Shown in pieces: positions 1 through 11,938 of a stretch of DNA of 64,000 bases; the stretch's first letter is position 1; each line of letters begins with the position of its first letter. Below the pieces are notes generated by a model. It did no database searches, had not been told where the DNA came from, and saw nothing but the letters and a program-made list of their open reading frames with translations. Origin of the DNA: Marinobacter mobilis (lineage in GTDB: Bacteria; Pseudomonadota; Gammaproteobacteria; Pseudomonadales; Oleiphilaceae); assembly GCF_900106945.1 (NCBI RefSeq), contig NZ_FNNE01000001.1, positions 124,001 to 188,000 of the forward strand, given 5' to 3'. Both the position numbers and the translations under genes were made by a program.

Positions 1-6
1 AACCCC

Positions 7-348
7 CTAGAACAGTTCCCTCTGGATCTCGAGGATTGGGGCGTCCACACGCTCGGCAATCGCTTTTTCCACCTGATCCAGGCGTTGATTGATCAGCTGC
101 GAAGACGTGCCCAGGGCGGCAATGGTCCAGGTGGCGCAATCCAGGGCATCGTGGTCGGCGGTTTCGGCAACGGCCAGGTCACTTTCCTTGCCCCAGATGG
201 CCTTCAGCGCGCTGAAGGCACGTCGCTTGGCTTTGAGATCGTCACAGCCGTAAAGCTGGAAGTGCAAGGTCATCACGCCCAGGTGGGGCGTGATGGCGGT
301 CGTTTGCGGTTGGCCGGCTTGCAGCAGGCGGCGCAGTTGGTCTGACAT
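7..348 (-). CDS. DUF503 family protein
   Basis: This is a small protein whose C-terminal 90 residues match the DUF503 (YlxP-like) pattern: a first beta strand (MTLHFQLYG), the LKAKRRAF segment, a VAETADHDA segment and a C-terminal ILEIQRELF strand. The molecular function of the family is not established. I place the start at the ATG at 348 (113 residues). An ATG at 405, four bases after the upstream acyl-CoA dehydrogenase stop, would add 19 low-complexity residues and could be translationally coupled. Neither start has a strong Shine-Dalgarno. It is the last gene of a TetR-dehydrogenase-DUF503 minus-strand run. Confidence 0.7.
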   Translation of the reverse strand: MSDQLRRLLQAGQPQTTAITPHLGVMTLHFQLYGCDDLKAKRRAFSALKAIWGKESDLAVAETADHDALDCATWTIAALGTSSQLINQRLDQVEKAIAERVDAPILEIQRELF

Positions 349-409
349 GGCGTTTGGCTCTGAAGACGCGAGGGCTGGTCCGTGTCCGGCCCTCGCCGGA
401 AACATCCGT

Positions 410-2095
410 TCAGTCTACTACAGGCGTGGCGCGATCGATAATAGCCCGGGCATCGACGCCCCGCGGCAGGTTGCCAATGTTCAGGCCGCCCTGGCTCTGG
501 AGGCGGGATGCGCAGAAGGCGTCGGCCACTGCGGTGGTGGAGTGCTGTAGCAGTACCGAGGCCTGCAGTGACAGCGCCAGGCGATCCACCAGGTTGCGGG
601 CGCGGAACTGGATGTCCTCAGGGTTGCCAAACTCATCCTTCAGATCGCTGACAAAACGGTCGTAACGGGCGTCGGCACCGCGGGCCCGGTCCAGTTCGGC
701 AAAGAACGCCTGCAGGGTGTCCGGTGACTTCTGCAGCGCCCGCAGGGTGTCCAGACACTGGACGTTACCGCTGCCCTCCCAGATAGCGTTCACCGGTGAT
801 TCACGGAACAGGCGGGGCATGATGCAGTTTTCCATGACGCCGCTGCCGCCGATGCACTCCATTGATTCATAGGCATGGTTGGGGCTGCGCTTGCAGATCC
901 AGTATTTGCCCACCGGGGTCGCCAGACGAGTCAGCAGACGCTCATGTTCGTCGCTCTGGTTGTCGAGGGCGTGGGCCACTCTCAGGGTCATCGCGAGGGC
1001 AGCTTCGCTTTCCAGTGCCAGATCCGCGAGGACGTTTTGCATCAGCGGCTGATCATTGAGGGTGGCACCAAAGGCGCTGCGGTGGCGGCAGTGGTGAAGT
1101 GCCTGAGCGGCGGCCTGACGCATGCCGCCGGAGCTGCCGATCATGCAGTCGAAGCGGGTCATGGAGACCATCTCGATGATGGTGGGTACGCCACGGCCCT
1201 CTTCCCCGACCATCCAGGCCAGCGCACCGCGAAGCTCGGCTTCACTGGACGCGTTGGCCACATTCCCCATCTTGTTCTTCAGACGCTGGATCTGCCAGGG
1301 GTTCTTGCTGCCGTCCGGTCGCCAGCGCGGCATCAGGAAACAGGACAGGCCGCCGGGTGCGTGGGCCAGTACCAGAAAGGCGTCGCACATCGGTGCCGAT
1401 ACAAACCATTTGTGACCGACCAGCTCATAGGTCTGACCGGGGCCGCCCTGTCCCAGCGGGTAAGCTCGGGTAGTGTTGGCGCGAACATCGCTGCCACCCT
1501 GTTTTTCCGTCATCGCCATGCCAATGGTGACCGACTGCTTTTCGCTGTCGGGGACATTGCGGGGATCATAGCTGTTATTGAGGATCCTGGATTCCCAAAG
1601 GGCTTCCAGCTCCGGCTGTTTACGGATGGAGGGGATGGCAGCAAACGTCATGGTAATCGGGCAGCCGTGGGCGGCTTCGACCTGGGATTGCAGGTAGTAC
1701 TTGGCGGCACGGGCGACATGGGTTCCGGCCCCGGGGTTGGTCCAGGGGCTGCTGTGCAGGCCATGGGCCATGGAGATGCGCATAAGCTCGTGGTAGGCGG
1801 GGTGGAACTCGACCTCGTCGATACGGTGGCCGTAACGGTCGTGGGTGTTGAAGACGGGCTTGTTCTCGTTGGCCTTGAATCCCAGGTCGATGGTCTCTGC
1901 GCGGCCTGTCAATTCGCCGAATTCCACCAGCTCTTGTTGGGCCCAGGCCGCATCCCGCAGGATCAGACCTTCCTGCAGAGCCTTGTCCTGGCTGAACAGG
2001 TTGTAGTTTTCCAGGGCCGGTGGTTGATTGGTCACGGTATGAGTGACCGCCAGGTGACGGTCTTCCGGTTCCACGGCGGAGTGATCGGCGTTCAT
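410..2095 (-). CDS. AidB-like acyl-CoA dehydrogenase
   Basis: This 561-residue flavoprotein belongs to the acyl-CoA dehydrogenase superfamily, AidB-like branch. It has the N-terminal NQPPALENYNLF segment typical of AidB, the flavin-binding MAMTEKQGGSDVR stretch, the EEGRGV loop and the C-terminal YESMECIGGSG and AIWEGSGN motifs that carry the catalytic glutamate region. Length agrees with the AidB group (about 540-560) rather than short acyl-CoA dehydrogenases (about 380). The start ATG at 2095 has GGGAGA upstream, inside the end of the tetR gene, so the two are co-transcribed. The substrate is unknown; a branched-chain or fatty acyl-CoA is likely, and a DNA-repair role as proposed for E. coli AidB is possible. 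Confidence 0.88.
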   Translation of the reverse strand: MNADHSAVEPEDRHLAVTHTVTNQPPALENYNLFSQDKALQEGLILRDAAWAQQELVEFGELTGRAETIDLGFKANENKPVFNTHDRYGHRIDEVEFHPAYHELMRISMAHGLHSSPWTNPGAGTHVARAAKYYLQSQVEAAHGCPITMTFAAIPSIRKQPELEALWESRILNNSYDPRNVPDSEKQSVTIGMAMTEKQGGSDVRANTTRAYPLGQGGPGQTYELVGHKWFVSAPMCDAFLVLAHAPGGLSCFLMPRWRPDGSKNPWQIQRLKNKMGNVANASSEAELRGALAWMVGEEGRGVPTIIEMVSMTRFDCMIGSSGGMRQAAAQALHHCRHRSAFGATLNDQPLMQNVLADLALESEAALAMTLRVAHALDNQSDEHERLLTRLATPVGKYWICKRSPNHAYESMECIGGSGVMENCIMPRLFRESPVNAIWEGSGNVQCLDTLRALQKSPDTLQAFFAELDRARGADARYDRFVSDLKDEFGNPEDIQFRARNLVDRLALSLQASVLLQHSTTAVADAFCASRLQSQGGLNIGNLPRGVDARAIIDRATPVVD

Positions 2096-2097
2096 GT

Positions 2098-2730
2098 TTA
2101 TCTCCCGGTACCGGTCAGCCCTTGCAGGCAGAAACGTACAATGCTGTTGACCAGTGTGTCAGTGTTTATTGTTTTCGTGGCCTCGCCGTAGCCACCTTGT
2201 GCCGGAGACAGCGGGCCAACCAGACTTTCTGCAATGGCGCCAACCAGACAGGTACTGCTGGACCCCGCGTCCTGGGCTGGGATGGAGCCTTCGCTCATGC
2301 CCTCTCGGATGGCCTGCTCAAACAGGTCCGCGTAAGCCTTGCGGTATTGCAGTCGCTCGGCCTCCACCACCGGGTCAACCGGTTCGGCAATCAGCGCCCA
2401 GGCCATAACCGGCCGGTTCAGTGCCCGCTGGGCGAACCGGGTCAGGGCGAGCTCCAGCCGCTGGATGGCATCGCCCGGCTGGGCCAGCGACTCGGAAACG
2501 TTCTGGACCTCGCGCCGGGTGGCGTTGCGGAACACTTCCGCGAACAGCTCCTCCTTCGATGCGAAGTGGCGGTAGATGGTGCCAGTGGCTACTTCCGCCA
2601 GACTGGCAACCTGAGTCACCTGAGCGTTGCGGAAGCCGCCCTCCATCACCAGTTGTTGGGCACAGGCCAGAATCCGCTGACGGTTTTCGGCCTTGCGAAG
2701 GCGCATTTTTTCGGTTTCACGATAGGCCAT
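2098..2730 (-). CDS. TetR family transcriptional regulator
   Basis: This 210-residue regulator has an N-terminal helix-turn-helix (about residues 12-58) with the typical TetR signature ATGTIYRHFASKEELFAEVF. The C-terminal ligand domain is not diagnostic. It lies directly upstream of the acyl-CoA dehydrogenase with the stop two bases before that gene's ATG, so it probably regulates its own operon. AAGGGGC precedes the ATG at 2730. A TGAAT-N4-ATTCA inverted repeat at 2751-2764 is a candidate autoregulatory operator. The ligand is likely an acyl-CoA or fatty acid, by context only. Confidence 0.85.
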   Translation of the reverse strand: MAYRETEKMRLRKAENRQRILACAQQLVMEGGFRNAQVTQVASLAEVATGTIYRHFASKEELFAEVFRNATRREVQNVSESLAQPGDAIQRLELALTRFAQRALNRPVMAWALIAEPVDPVVEAERLQYRKAYADLFEQAIREGMSEGSIPAQDAGSSSTCLVGAIAESLVGPLSPAQGGYGEATKTINTDTLVNSIVRFCLQGLTGTGR

Positions 2731-2750
2731 GATGCCCCTTTTTGTAGAAG

Positions 2751-2764
2751 TGAATCATTATTCA
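2751..2764. promoter_or_regulatory. candidate TetR operator (inverted repeat)
   Basis: TGAAT-CATT-ATTCA is a perfect 5-bp inverted repeat 20 bases upstream of the tetR start, in an AT-rich patch, where an autoregulatory TetR operator would be expected. Assignment is by position and symmetry only. Confidence 0.4.
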
Positions 2765-2885
2765 TTTATTGTGTCAATGATGCCCCCCGCGGATTGTTGC
2801 CCTGCTTGCCGGTAATCATTGCTGCTGCCTATTGTAGCGCCGGATGAAGGTGCCTTACCGGGTGAATTGGTGGGTGCGCGGGCCA

Positions 2886-2903
2886 ATGTCATAAATTTGT
2901 CAT
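2886..2903 (+). promoter_or_regulatory. candidate Pho box upstream of hemB-ppk
   Basis: ATGTCAT-AAAT-TTGTCAT matches the PhoB box architecture: two 7-bp repeats of CTGTCAT separated by four AT-rich bases, each repeat matching 6 of 7. It sits about 110 bases upstream of hemB, and polyphosphate kinase follows in the same orientation. No strong -10 hexamer is seen at the expected distance downstream. The rest of the 2731-3013 intergenic region holds the tetR promoter area and the hemB leader, and I see no gene in it. Confidence 0.5.
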
Positions 2904-3013
2904 AACGGGACTGTTACCCTTTCGGCGATGGAGTCTGTCCGTTGCGGTCAGGGCGTGTATGATTAGGGGAATTTCAACACGTTGATACGCCAACGACGCC
3001 CCAGGAGGATTGA

Positions 3014-4027
<1,014 letters not shown>

Positions 4028-4088
4028 GCACCGGGGTGGCCCGAATTCGCTGGTTGGTCCGGACCCCACTGTTGAGGATCATTCTGCA

Positions 4089-6221
4089 ATGACAATGGAT
4101 ACGGCAAGCGCTGACAAATCGGTCGCCCTGGCAGCGGCTGCGACTGTCGCCGAGGGCGAGGAACAGGTTGTTGATCCGGCGGCCAGCGAAAACTATTTCA
4201 ACCGCGAGCTGAGCCATCTCCAGTTCAACTACCGGGTGCTGCAGCAGGCGCTGGACCCCAGTCACCCGCTGATCAACCGGCTGATTTTCTGCTGCATTTT
4301 CAGCAGCAATATGGATGAGTTCTTTGAAATCCGCGTGGCCGGACTGCGTCAGCAGATGAAGTATGGCCGCGAAAGCATCGGTCCGGACGGCATGTTGCCG
4401 ACTCAGTTGCTCAATGAAATCAGTCAGGTGGCGCATCAGTACATCAGCGAACAGTACGACATTCTCAATAATGTGCTGATCCCGGAGATGCAAAAGGAAA
4501 ACGTCAGTTTTGTCCGGCGGCGGGAGTGGACGCCTGCACAGGCGGAGTGGGTACGTACCTACTTCGAGGAAGAGATCCTGCCGGTGGTCAATCCGATTGG
4601 TCTGGACCCTTCCCACCCGTTCCCGCGTCTGGTGAACAAGAGCCTCAACTTCATTGTTGAGCTTGATGGCAAGGACGCCTTTGGCCGGGAAACCGGTATG
4701 GCTATCGTGCCGGCACCGAAGTCGTTGCCGCGCCTGGTGCGGTTACCGGACGAAGTCTGCGACGGTGGCGACAACCTGGTATTCCTGTCGTCCATGATTC
4801 ATGCCCACGCCGACGAGCTGTTCCCGGGCATGGAAATCAAGGGCTGCTACCAGTTCCGGCTGACCCGTAACGCCGACCTTGTGCTGGAAGATGACCTTGA
4901 GGATCTGGCGTCGGCCCTGCGGGGTGAATTGCTCAGCCGCCGTTTCGGTGACGGAGTCCGGCTGGAGGTGGCGGATAACTGTCCCGATGAGCTGACCCAC
5001 TTCCTGTTGCGGGAATTTGGGCTCAGCGAGCGTGATCTTTACCAGGTTCATGGCCCGGTCAACCTGACCCGACTGATGGCGGTAGGCAGTCTGGTGGACC
5101 GGCCTGAGCTGGAGTATCCCGGCTTTTCACCGGCGGTGCCGAAGAAGATCCGCAACAATGAGGATATCTTTGGGGTTATCCGCCAGAAGCCGGTGTTGCT
5201 GCATCATCCCTATGAAAGCTTTACCCCGGTCATCGACTTGCTGCGCCAGGCGGCCAAAGATCCTAACGTGCTGGCCATTCGCCAGACCCTGTACCGGACT
5301 GGCAGCAACTCGGAAATCGTCGAGGCGCTGATGGACGCCGCCCGCCGCGGCAAAGAAGTGACCGCGGTGATTGAGTTGCGTGCGCGTTTCGACGAAGCCG
5401 AGAACCTGGAGCTGGCCAGCCGACTGCAGGAAGCGGGTGTGGTGGTGGTCTACGGAGTGGTGGGCTTCAAGACCCACGCCAAGATGATCATGATCGTGCG
5501 CCGTGAGGAAGGCCGACTCAAGCGCTATGTCCACCTTGGTACCGGCAACTATCACGCCGGTAATGCCCGGCTGTATACCGATTACAGCCTGATGTCCTGT
5601 GACGATGCGCTCGGTGACGACGTCAACAAGCTGTTCCAGCAGCTCACCGGTATGGGCAAGGCGCTTAAGATCAAGAAGCTCTACCACGCCCCGTTCACCC
5701 TCCACAAGCGGCTGATCGAGATGATTGACCGCGAGGCCGGGTATGGCAAAAAGGGGCGTATCATCTTCAAGATCAATGCCCTGACCGAGCCGGAGGTCAT
5801 GCTGGCGTTGTACCGGGCATCCCAGGCCGGGGTGCGGGTCGATCTGATTATCCGTGGGATCTGCTGTCTGCGTCCGGGAGTGCCGGGACTGTCAGAAAAT
5901 ATCCACGTGCGCTCCATCATTGGTCGCTTTCTTGAGCACACCCGGGTGTATTGCTTTGGCAACAAGGGCAAGCCTGAGATTTATGGCTCCAGTGCCGACG
6001 GCATGGTGCGCAACCTGATTAACCGGGTGGAAGTGGCGTTTCCGGTGGAGGACAAGGATCTGGCGGAGCGGATGATGAGCGATCTCAATGCGTATCTGAG
6101 CGATAACTGCCAGAGCTGGGAATTGCAGTCAGACGGCAGCTATATCCAGAACCAGCCCGGGGAAGGGGAAGAGCGCTTTGTGGCACAGCAGGCGCTGCTG
6201 GAAGGTCTGACCAACAAATAG
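4089..6221 (+). CDS. ppk: Polyphosphate kinase 1
   Basis: This enzyme reversibly makes polyphosphate from ATP. The 710-residue length fits PPK1, and all four domains are present: the N-terminal domain (NRELSHLQFNYRVL, with SNMDEFFEIRVAGL), the head domain and two phospholipase-D-like catalytic domains. The autophosphorylated histidine lies in KRYVHLGTGNYHAGN, and the second catalytic histidine in FLEHTRVYCFGN. It probably forms an operon with hemB, so the Pho box before hemB would also control it. ATGs at 4089 and 4095 are both possible starts, with GAGGATC upstream. Confidence 0.97.
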   Translation: MTMDTASADKSVALAAAATVAEGEEQVVDPAASENYFNRELSHLQFNYRVLQQALDPSHPLINRLIFCCIFSSNMDEFFEIRVAGLRQQMKYGRESIGPDGMLPTQLLNEISQVAHQYISEQYDILNNVLIPEMQKENVSFVRRREWTPAQAEWVRTYFEEEILPVVNPIGLDPSHPFPRLVNKSLNFIVELDGKDAFGRETGMAIVPAPKSLPRLVRLPDEVCDGGDNLVFLSSMIHAHADELFPGMEIKGCYQFRLTRNADLVLEDDLEDLASALRGELLSRRFGDGVRLEVADNCPDELTHFLLREFGLSERDLYQVHGPVNLTRLMAVGSLVDRPELEYPGFSPAVPKKIRNNEDIFGVIRQKPVLLHHPYESFTPVIDLLRQAAKDPNVLAIRQTLYRTGSNSEIVEALMDAARRGKEVTAVIELRARFDEAENLELASRLQEAGVVVVYGVVGFKTHAKMIMIVRREEGRLKRYVHLGTGNYHAGNARLYTDYSLMSCDDALGDDVNKLFQQLTGMGKALKIKKLYHAPFTLHKRLIEMIDREAGYGKKGRIIFKINALTEPEVMLALYRASQAGVRVDLIIRGICCLRPGVPGLSENIHVRSIIGRFLEHTRVYCFGNKGKPEIYGSSADGMVRNLINRVEVAFPVEDKDLAERMMSDLNAYLSDNCQSWELQSDGSYIQNQPGEGEERFVAQQALLEGLTNK

Positions 6222-6230
6222 CAGGCTAAG

Positions 6231-6254
6231 CGCAGCCGGCGGGCGCCGGCTGCG
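6231..6254. terminator. GC-rich hairpin between convergent ppk and fdx
   Basis: A perfect 10-bp stem (CGCAGCCGGC / GCCGGCTGCG) with a four-base loop lies between the convergent genes ppk and the ferredoxin gene. There is no U tract on either strand, so it is a stable 3'-end structure and only a possible terminator. Confidence 0.5.
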
Positions 6255-6265
6255 TTCAATGGGTC

Positions 6266-8769
<2,504 letters not shown>

Positions 8770-8790
8770 GAACGTTACTCCTGGTCTGGG

Positions 8791-9420
8791 TCAGCTTGGG
8801 GTCTGGAACTGGGGTAGGGCGCTGGCGGCCCATTCCGGTGGCCCGGGGTAGCCGCTGCGTGCCCACTGTTCCGGTTGCCCGTAGTAGGAGACGTTGCTGA
8901 TTTTGGTGAGTGCAATGTAGCCTTGGTTGAACAGTCCGATACTGCTGTTTTTCCAGCGGTCCAGGAATGCCGTGGCATCTGCTGTGCTGACGTTCTTCCA
9001 ACTGGACCAGACACCGGCCAGGGTGGCGCGGGTCAGGCCGAAATTGAGCAGGTCGAAGAGCTTGCGCAGCTCTTTCTGGTTGGGTGCTCCGAACTGGAAA
9101 ATGCCGGCATCGATGGTCTCGATGGTGGCGCGGATGTCGTGCCGGCGTTGCTCGGGGGCTTCGGTCAGCGTCGGCCCCAGAATGGCTGGAAGCAAGGCTT
9201 CAAACATGACGATGTCGTCAGTGCTGAGAAAACGGAAGGTATAGTCGCCGCTGCCGTCCGGGGCGGCCGCTTGCAGGCCGGCCGGCGTTGTGGCGCAGCC
9301 GCTGATGCCTGCGGTCAGGCTGACGCTGCCGAGAAAGAGGGCGCCGCCGAGTCCCGTCTTGAGGAAGCTGCGTCGCCCGGGATCAGGCACGGTTTCAGGG
9401 GTGCTAAGGTCGTTGTGCAT
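8791..9420 (-). CDS. laoB: Tat-exported putative lipoprotein, LaoB-like partner subunit
   Basis: This 209-residue protein begins with a twin-arginine motif (RRSFLKTG, residues 16-23), a hydrophobic stretch and a lipobox-like LTAGISGC, so it should cross the inner membrane folded and may be lipidated. The remainder resembles small partner subunits of membrane GMC dehydrogenases (gluconate 2-dehydrogenase subunit 3-like). It lies 21 bases upstream of laoA and is presumably needed for LaoA activity or localisation. No cofactor-binding motif is visible. laoA itself has no signal peptide, so it may ride with LaoB through Tat. Confidence 0.75.
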   Translation of the reverse strand: MHNDLSTPETVPDPGRRSFLKTGLGGALFLGSVSLTAGISGCATTPAGLQAAAPDGSGDYTFRFLSTDDIVMFEALLPAILGPTLTEAPEQRRHDIRATIETIDAGIFQFGAPNQKELRKLFDLLNFGLTRATLAGVWSSWKNVSTADATAFLDRWKNSSIGLFNQGYIALTKISNVSYYGQPEQWARSGYPGPPEWAASALPQFQTPS

Positions 9421-9464
9421 GGTTGGTGACTCTTGTTTTTATTGGTGATGCATTCGTTCCCGGT

Positions 9465-10910
9465 TTAACGGATAAACAGCCGGTAAACCAGCTTGTGCAC
9501 CGCAGTGCCATGGGGCGCATAGACCGCCTTGCCGCTGTTGAAGCGCTGCTTGGCAAAGATGGAGCGGTGGTGGCTGAAGGTCAGGAAGCCTTCCTTGCCA
9601 TGGTAGTGCCCCATGCCGGAATCACCGACACCGCCGAAGGGTAGATCATCCTGGGCGACGTGCATGAGTGCGTCGTTGATGCACATGCCGCCGGAGTGGG
9701 TTTGTTCAACCACTTTCTTCTGCAGGCCCTTGTCATACCCGAAGTAATACAGGGCCAGTGGGCGCGGGCGCTCATTGATGTAATGGATGGCTTCGTCCAG
9801 TGAATCGTAGGTCAGCACTGGCAGGATTGGGCCGAAGATCTCGTCCTGCATGACTTTCATGTCGGGGGTGGTGTCCAGGACCAGGGTCACCGGCATCTTG
9901 CGGGTGCCGTCCTTGAGATTTTCGCCGGCAGGATTGACTTCGATCAGCCGGGCGCCTTTTTCTTTGGCATCCTCAAGGTAGCCCTGCAGGCGCTGGTACT
10001 GCCGCTCGTTGATAATGGCGGTGTAGTCGTCGTTGTCCCGGAGTTTTGGGTACATGGACGACAGCTGGCTGCGGAACTCATCCACGAAACTCTGCAGGCG
10101 GTCGGCCGGACACAGGACATAGTCCGGAGCCACGCAGGTCTGACCGACGTTGAACGCCTTGCCGAACGCGAGGCGCTGGGCGGCGTCGATCATTGGTACG
10201 TCGGAGGAAATGATGGCGGGGGACTTGCCGCCCAGTTCCAGGGTCACCGGTGTCAGGTTTTCTGACGCTGCCTTCATCACCAGCCGTCCCACTGAGGTGG
10301 AGCCGGTGAACAGCAGATGGTCGAACGGGCGGCTGGTAAAGTTGGCCGCTACATCGGCCTCGCCCAGAACCACGGAAACCAAGTCCTCGGGGAAGGTGTC
10401 AGCCATCAGTTCGCGGAACAGGGCTGAGGTATGAGGGGTGAACTCGGACATCTTGATCATGGCCCGGTTTCCGGCAGCCAGGGCGGCAACCAGCGGCCCC
10501 ACCGCCAGGAACAGCGGGTAGTTCCAGGGCACGATGATGCCGACCACGCCCTTGGGCTGGTAATGTACCTGGTTGCTGGCGGGCTGGAACAGCACTGACA
10601 CGTGGCGGTTGGAAGGTTTCATCCAGCCGGCCAGGTGTTTCATAGCGTAGTTGATGCCCTGAACGGATGGCATGATTTCGGCAATCAGGGTTTCGTCCCG
10701 TGAGCGGCAGCTGAAGTCCTGGTATATCGCGTCCAGCAGGCGGTCCTGGTTGTTCAGCAGGGTACGCTTCAAACGTTTCAGGTTTTCCTGGCGCTCGGTC
10801 AGCGAAGGCATGGGGTTCTTGCGGAAAGCGGCACGTTGGGCGGTAAAGATCTGGCCGATACGCTGGACGTGCTTCTTGCTTTCGGTCAACTCGATCACGG
10901 TTGAAGCCAT
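9465..10910 (-). CDS. laoC: Coniferyl-type aldehyde dehydrogenase (LaoC-like)
   Basis: This NAD(P)-dependent aldehyde dehydrogenase has 481 residues. The catalytic glutamate lies in TPVTLELGGKSPAII and the nucleophilic cysteine in FNVGQTCVAPDYVL. The sequence belongs to the coniferyl aldehyde / long-chain fatty aldehyde branch. It is the first gene of laoCBA on the minus strand, so alcohol to aldehyde to fatty acid is encoded in one operon. AAGGAG precedes the ATG at 10910. It is divergent from the TetR gene laoR. Confidence 0.9.
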   Translation of the reverse strand: MASTVIELTESKKHVQRIGQIFTAQRAAFRKNPMPSLTERQENLKRLKRTLLNNQDRLLDAIYQDFSCRSRDETLIAEIMPSVQGINYAMKHLAGWMKPSNRHVSVLFQPASNQVHYQPKGVVGIIVPWNYPLFLAVGPLVAALAAGNRAMIKMSEFTPHTSALFRELMADTFPEDLVSVVLGEADVAANFTSRPFDHLLFTGSTSVGRLVMKAASENLTPVTLELGGKSPAIISSDVPMIDAAQRLAFGKAFNVGQTCVAPDYVLCPADRLQSFVDEFRSQLSSMYPKLRDNDDYTAIINERQYQRLQGYLEDAKEKGARLIEVNPAGENLKDGTRKMPVTLVLDTTPDMKVMQDEIFGPILPVLTYDSLDEAIHYINERPRPLALYYFGYDKGLQKKVVEQTHSGGMCINDALMHVAQDDLPFGGVGDSGMGHYHGKEGFLTFSHHRSIFAKQRFNSGKAVYAPHGTAVHKLVYRLFIR

Positions 10911-11024
10911 GGTTTACTCCTTCCACGCTGCCTGGGCAACGTTGTGGCGGTGGTCAGGGAACGGGGCCATCCGGTCTTGGTGCCGGCTAATAAACAGTAC
11001 AGGGTTTGCACTATTGTTGGATAT

Positions 11025-11040
11025 TAGAGTATATACTCTA
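11025..11040. promoter_or_regulatory. perfect 16-bp palindrome, candidate LaoR operator
   Basis: TAGAGTATATACTCTA is a perfect palindrome in the 179-base laoC/laoR divergent region. It overlaps a candidate -10 (TATATA at 11030-11035) set 18 bases after TTGCAC at 11006-11011, reading toward laoR. Binding of LaoR there would block the laoR promoter and perhaps laoC as well. Confidence 0.55.
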
Positions 11041-11089
11041 GCTTTGAGTCAAGAATAAGAATCACCGGGCACCAGGATCAACAAGGCCT

Positions 11090-11788
11090 ATGAAGACAAG
11101 AGACAAGATCATTCTCGCCAGCCTCGATCTGTTCAACGAGCGAGGGGAGCGTAACGTCACCACAAACCACATTGCGGCTCATCTGGCGATTTCCCCCGGG
11201 AACCTCTACTACCACTTCCGTAACAAGTCGGACATCATTTACGAGATTTTTCTCGAGTACGAAAAGCTGGTCGACTACTACCTGCAGATTCCTGATGATC
11301 GCCCGTTAACGCTGGATGACATGATGTTCTATCTGGAGTCGGTGTTTGATGGCTTGTGGAGTTATCGCTTCTTCCATCGTGACCTGGAATTTCTGCTCGA
11401 CAGCGACGAGCGGCTGCGAGAGGACTACCGGGGGTTCACCGGCCGCTGTCTGGAATCCATTGATTGCATTTTTCACGGTCTTGCAGAGGGTGGGGTGATC
11501 GAAAATCAGCCGGAGGAACTGCGCTCGGCCATGTCGCTGAATGTTTGGCTGGTGGTCACCAACTGGATGGCGTTCCTGAAGACTGCCCACGGCAACGGAC
11601 TGTCGGATGAGTTGTCCATTCACATGCTGAAGCAGGGTATCTACCAGGTATTGACTCTGGAACTGCCATACCTGATGCCGGAATACCGGGAAGCGGTCAT
11701 GACCTTGCGAGAAAAATACCGGCCGCAATTGCCGGAGAACGGCGAGGGCATGCGTTCGGCGAGCCGGAAAAAACTGGGGAACTTTTGA
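11090..11788 (+). CDS. laoR: TetR family regulator (LaoR-like)
   Basis: This 232-residue regulator has an N-terminal TetR helix-turn-helix (about residues 7-55, with TTNHIAAHLAISPGNLYYHFRNKSDIIYEIF). The long C-terminal domain should bind a fatty alcohol, aldehyde or acyl ligand. It is divergent from laoCBA, as laoR (PA0367) is in Pseudomonas, and is likely a repressor of that operon acting at the palindrome at 11025-11040. Confidence 0.85.
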   Translation: MKTRDKIILASLDLFNERGERNVTTNHIAAHLAISPGNLYYHFRNKSDIIYEIFLEYEKLVDYYLQIPDDRPLTLDDMMFYLESVFDGLWSYRFFHRDLEFLLDSDERLREDYRGFTGRCLESIDCIFHGLAEGGVIENQPEELRSAMSLNVWLVVTNWMAFLKTAHGNGLSDELSIHMLKQGIYQVLTLELPYLMPEYREAVMTLREKYRPQLPENGEGMRSASRKKLGNF

Positions 11789-11842
11789 CCAGCGGGGCTG
11801 TCTTTACTGGCGACGCTATTGGATTCGGACATCCGGGCGTCT

Positions 11843-11864
11843 CCTGAGTGAGTTCTCAGGTTTT
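11843..11864 (+). terminator. weak terminator after laoR
   Basis: CCTGAG-tgagtt-CTCAGG followed by TTTT forms a short hairpin 55 bases past the laoR stop. A stronger one follows at 11890. Confidence 0.4.
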
Positions 11865-11889
11865 AGCACGTCGCAAACCCTGACGTATT

Positions 11890-11921
11890 GCCGGCTCCTC
11901 CAATGGTGAGCCGGCTTTTTT
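11890..11921 (+). terminator. Rho-independent terminator after laoR
   Basis: A perfect 8-bp stem GCCGGCTC / GAGCCGGC with a ten-base loop is followed by six T on the plus strand. It ends plus-strand transcripts from laoR before the convergent engB. Confidence 0.8.
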
Positions 11922-11938
11922 GTGGGATACCGGTGTGA

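Noticed and set aside
875-2191. Long plus-strand ORF of 438 codons opposite the acyl-CoA dehydrogenase
   Set aside because: It is a shadow of the GC-rich minus-strand gene, which has full family motifs; the plus translation has no recognisable domain.
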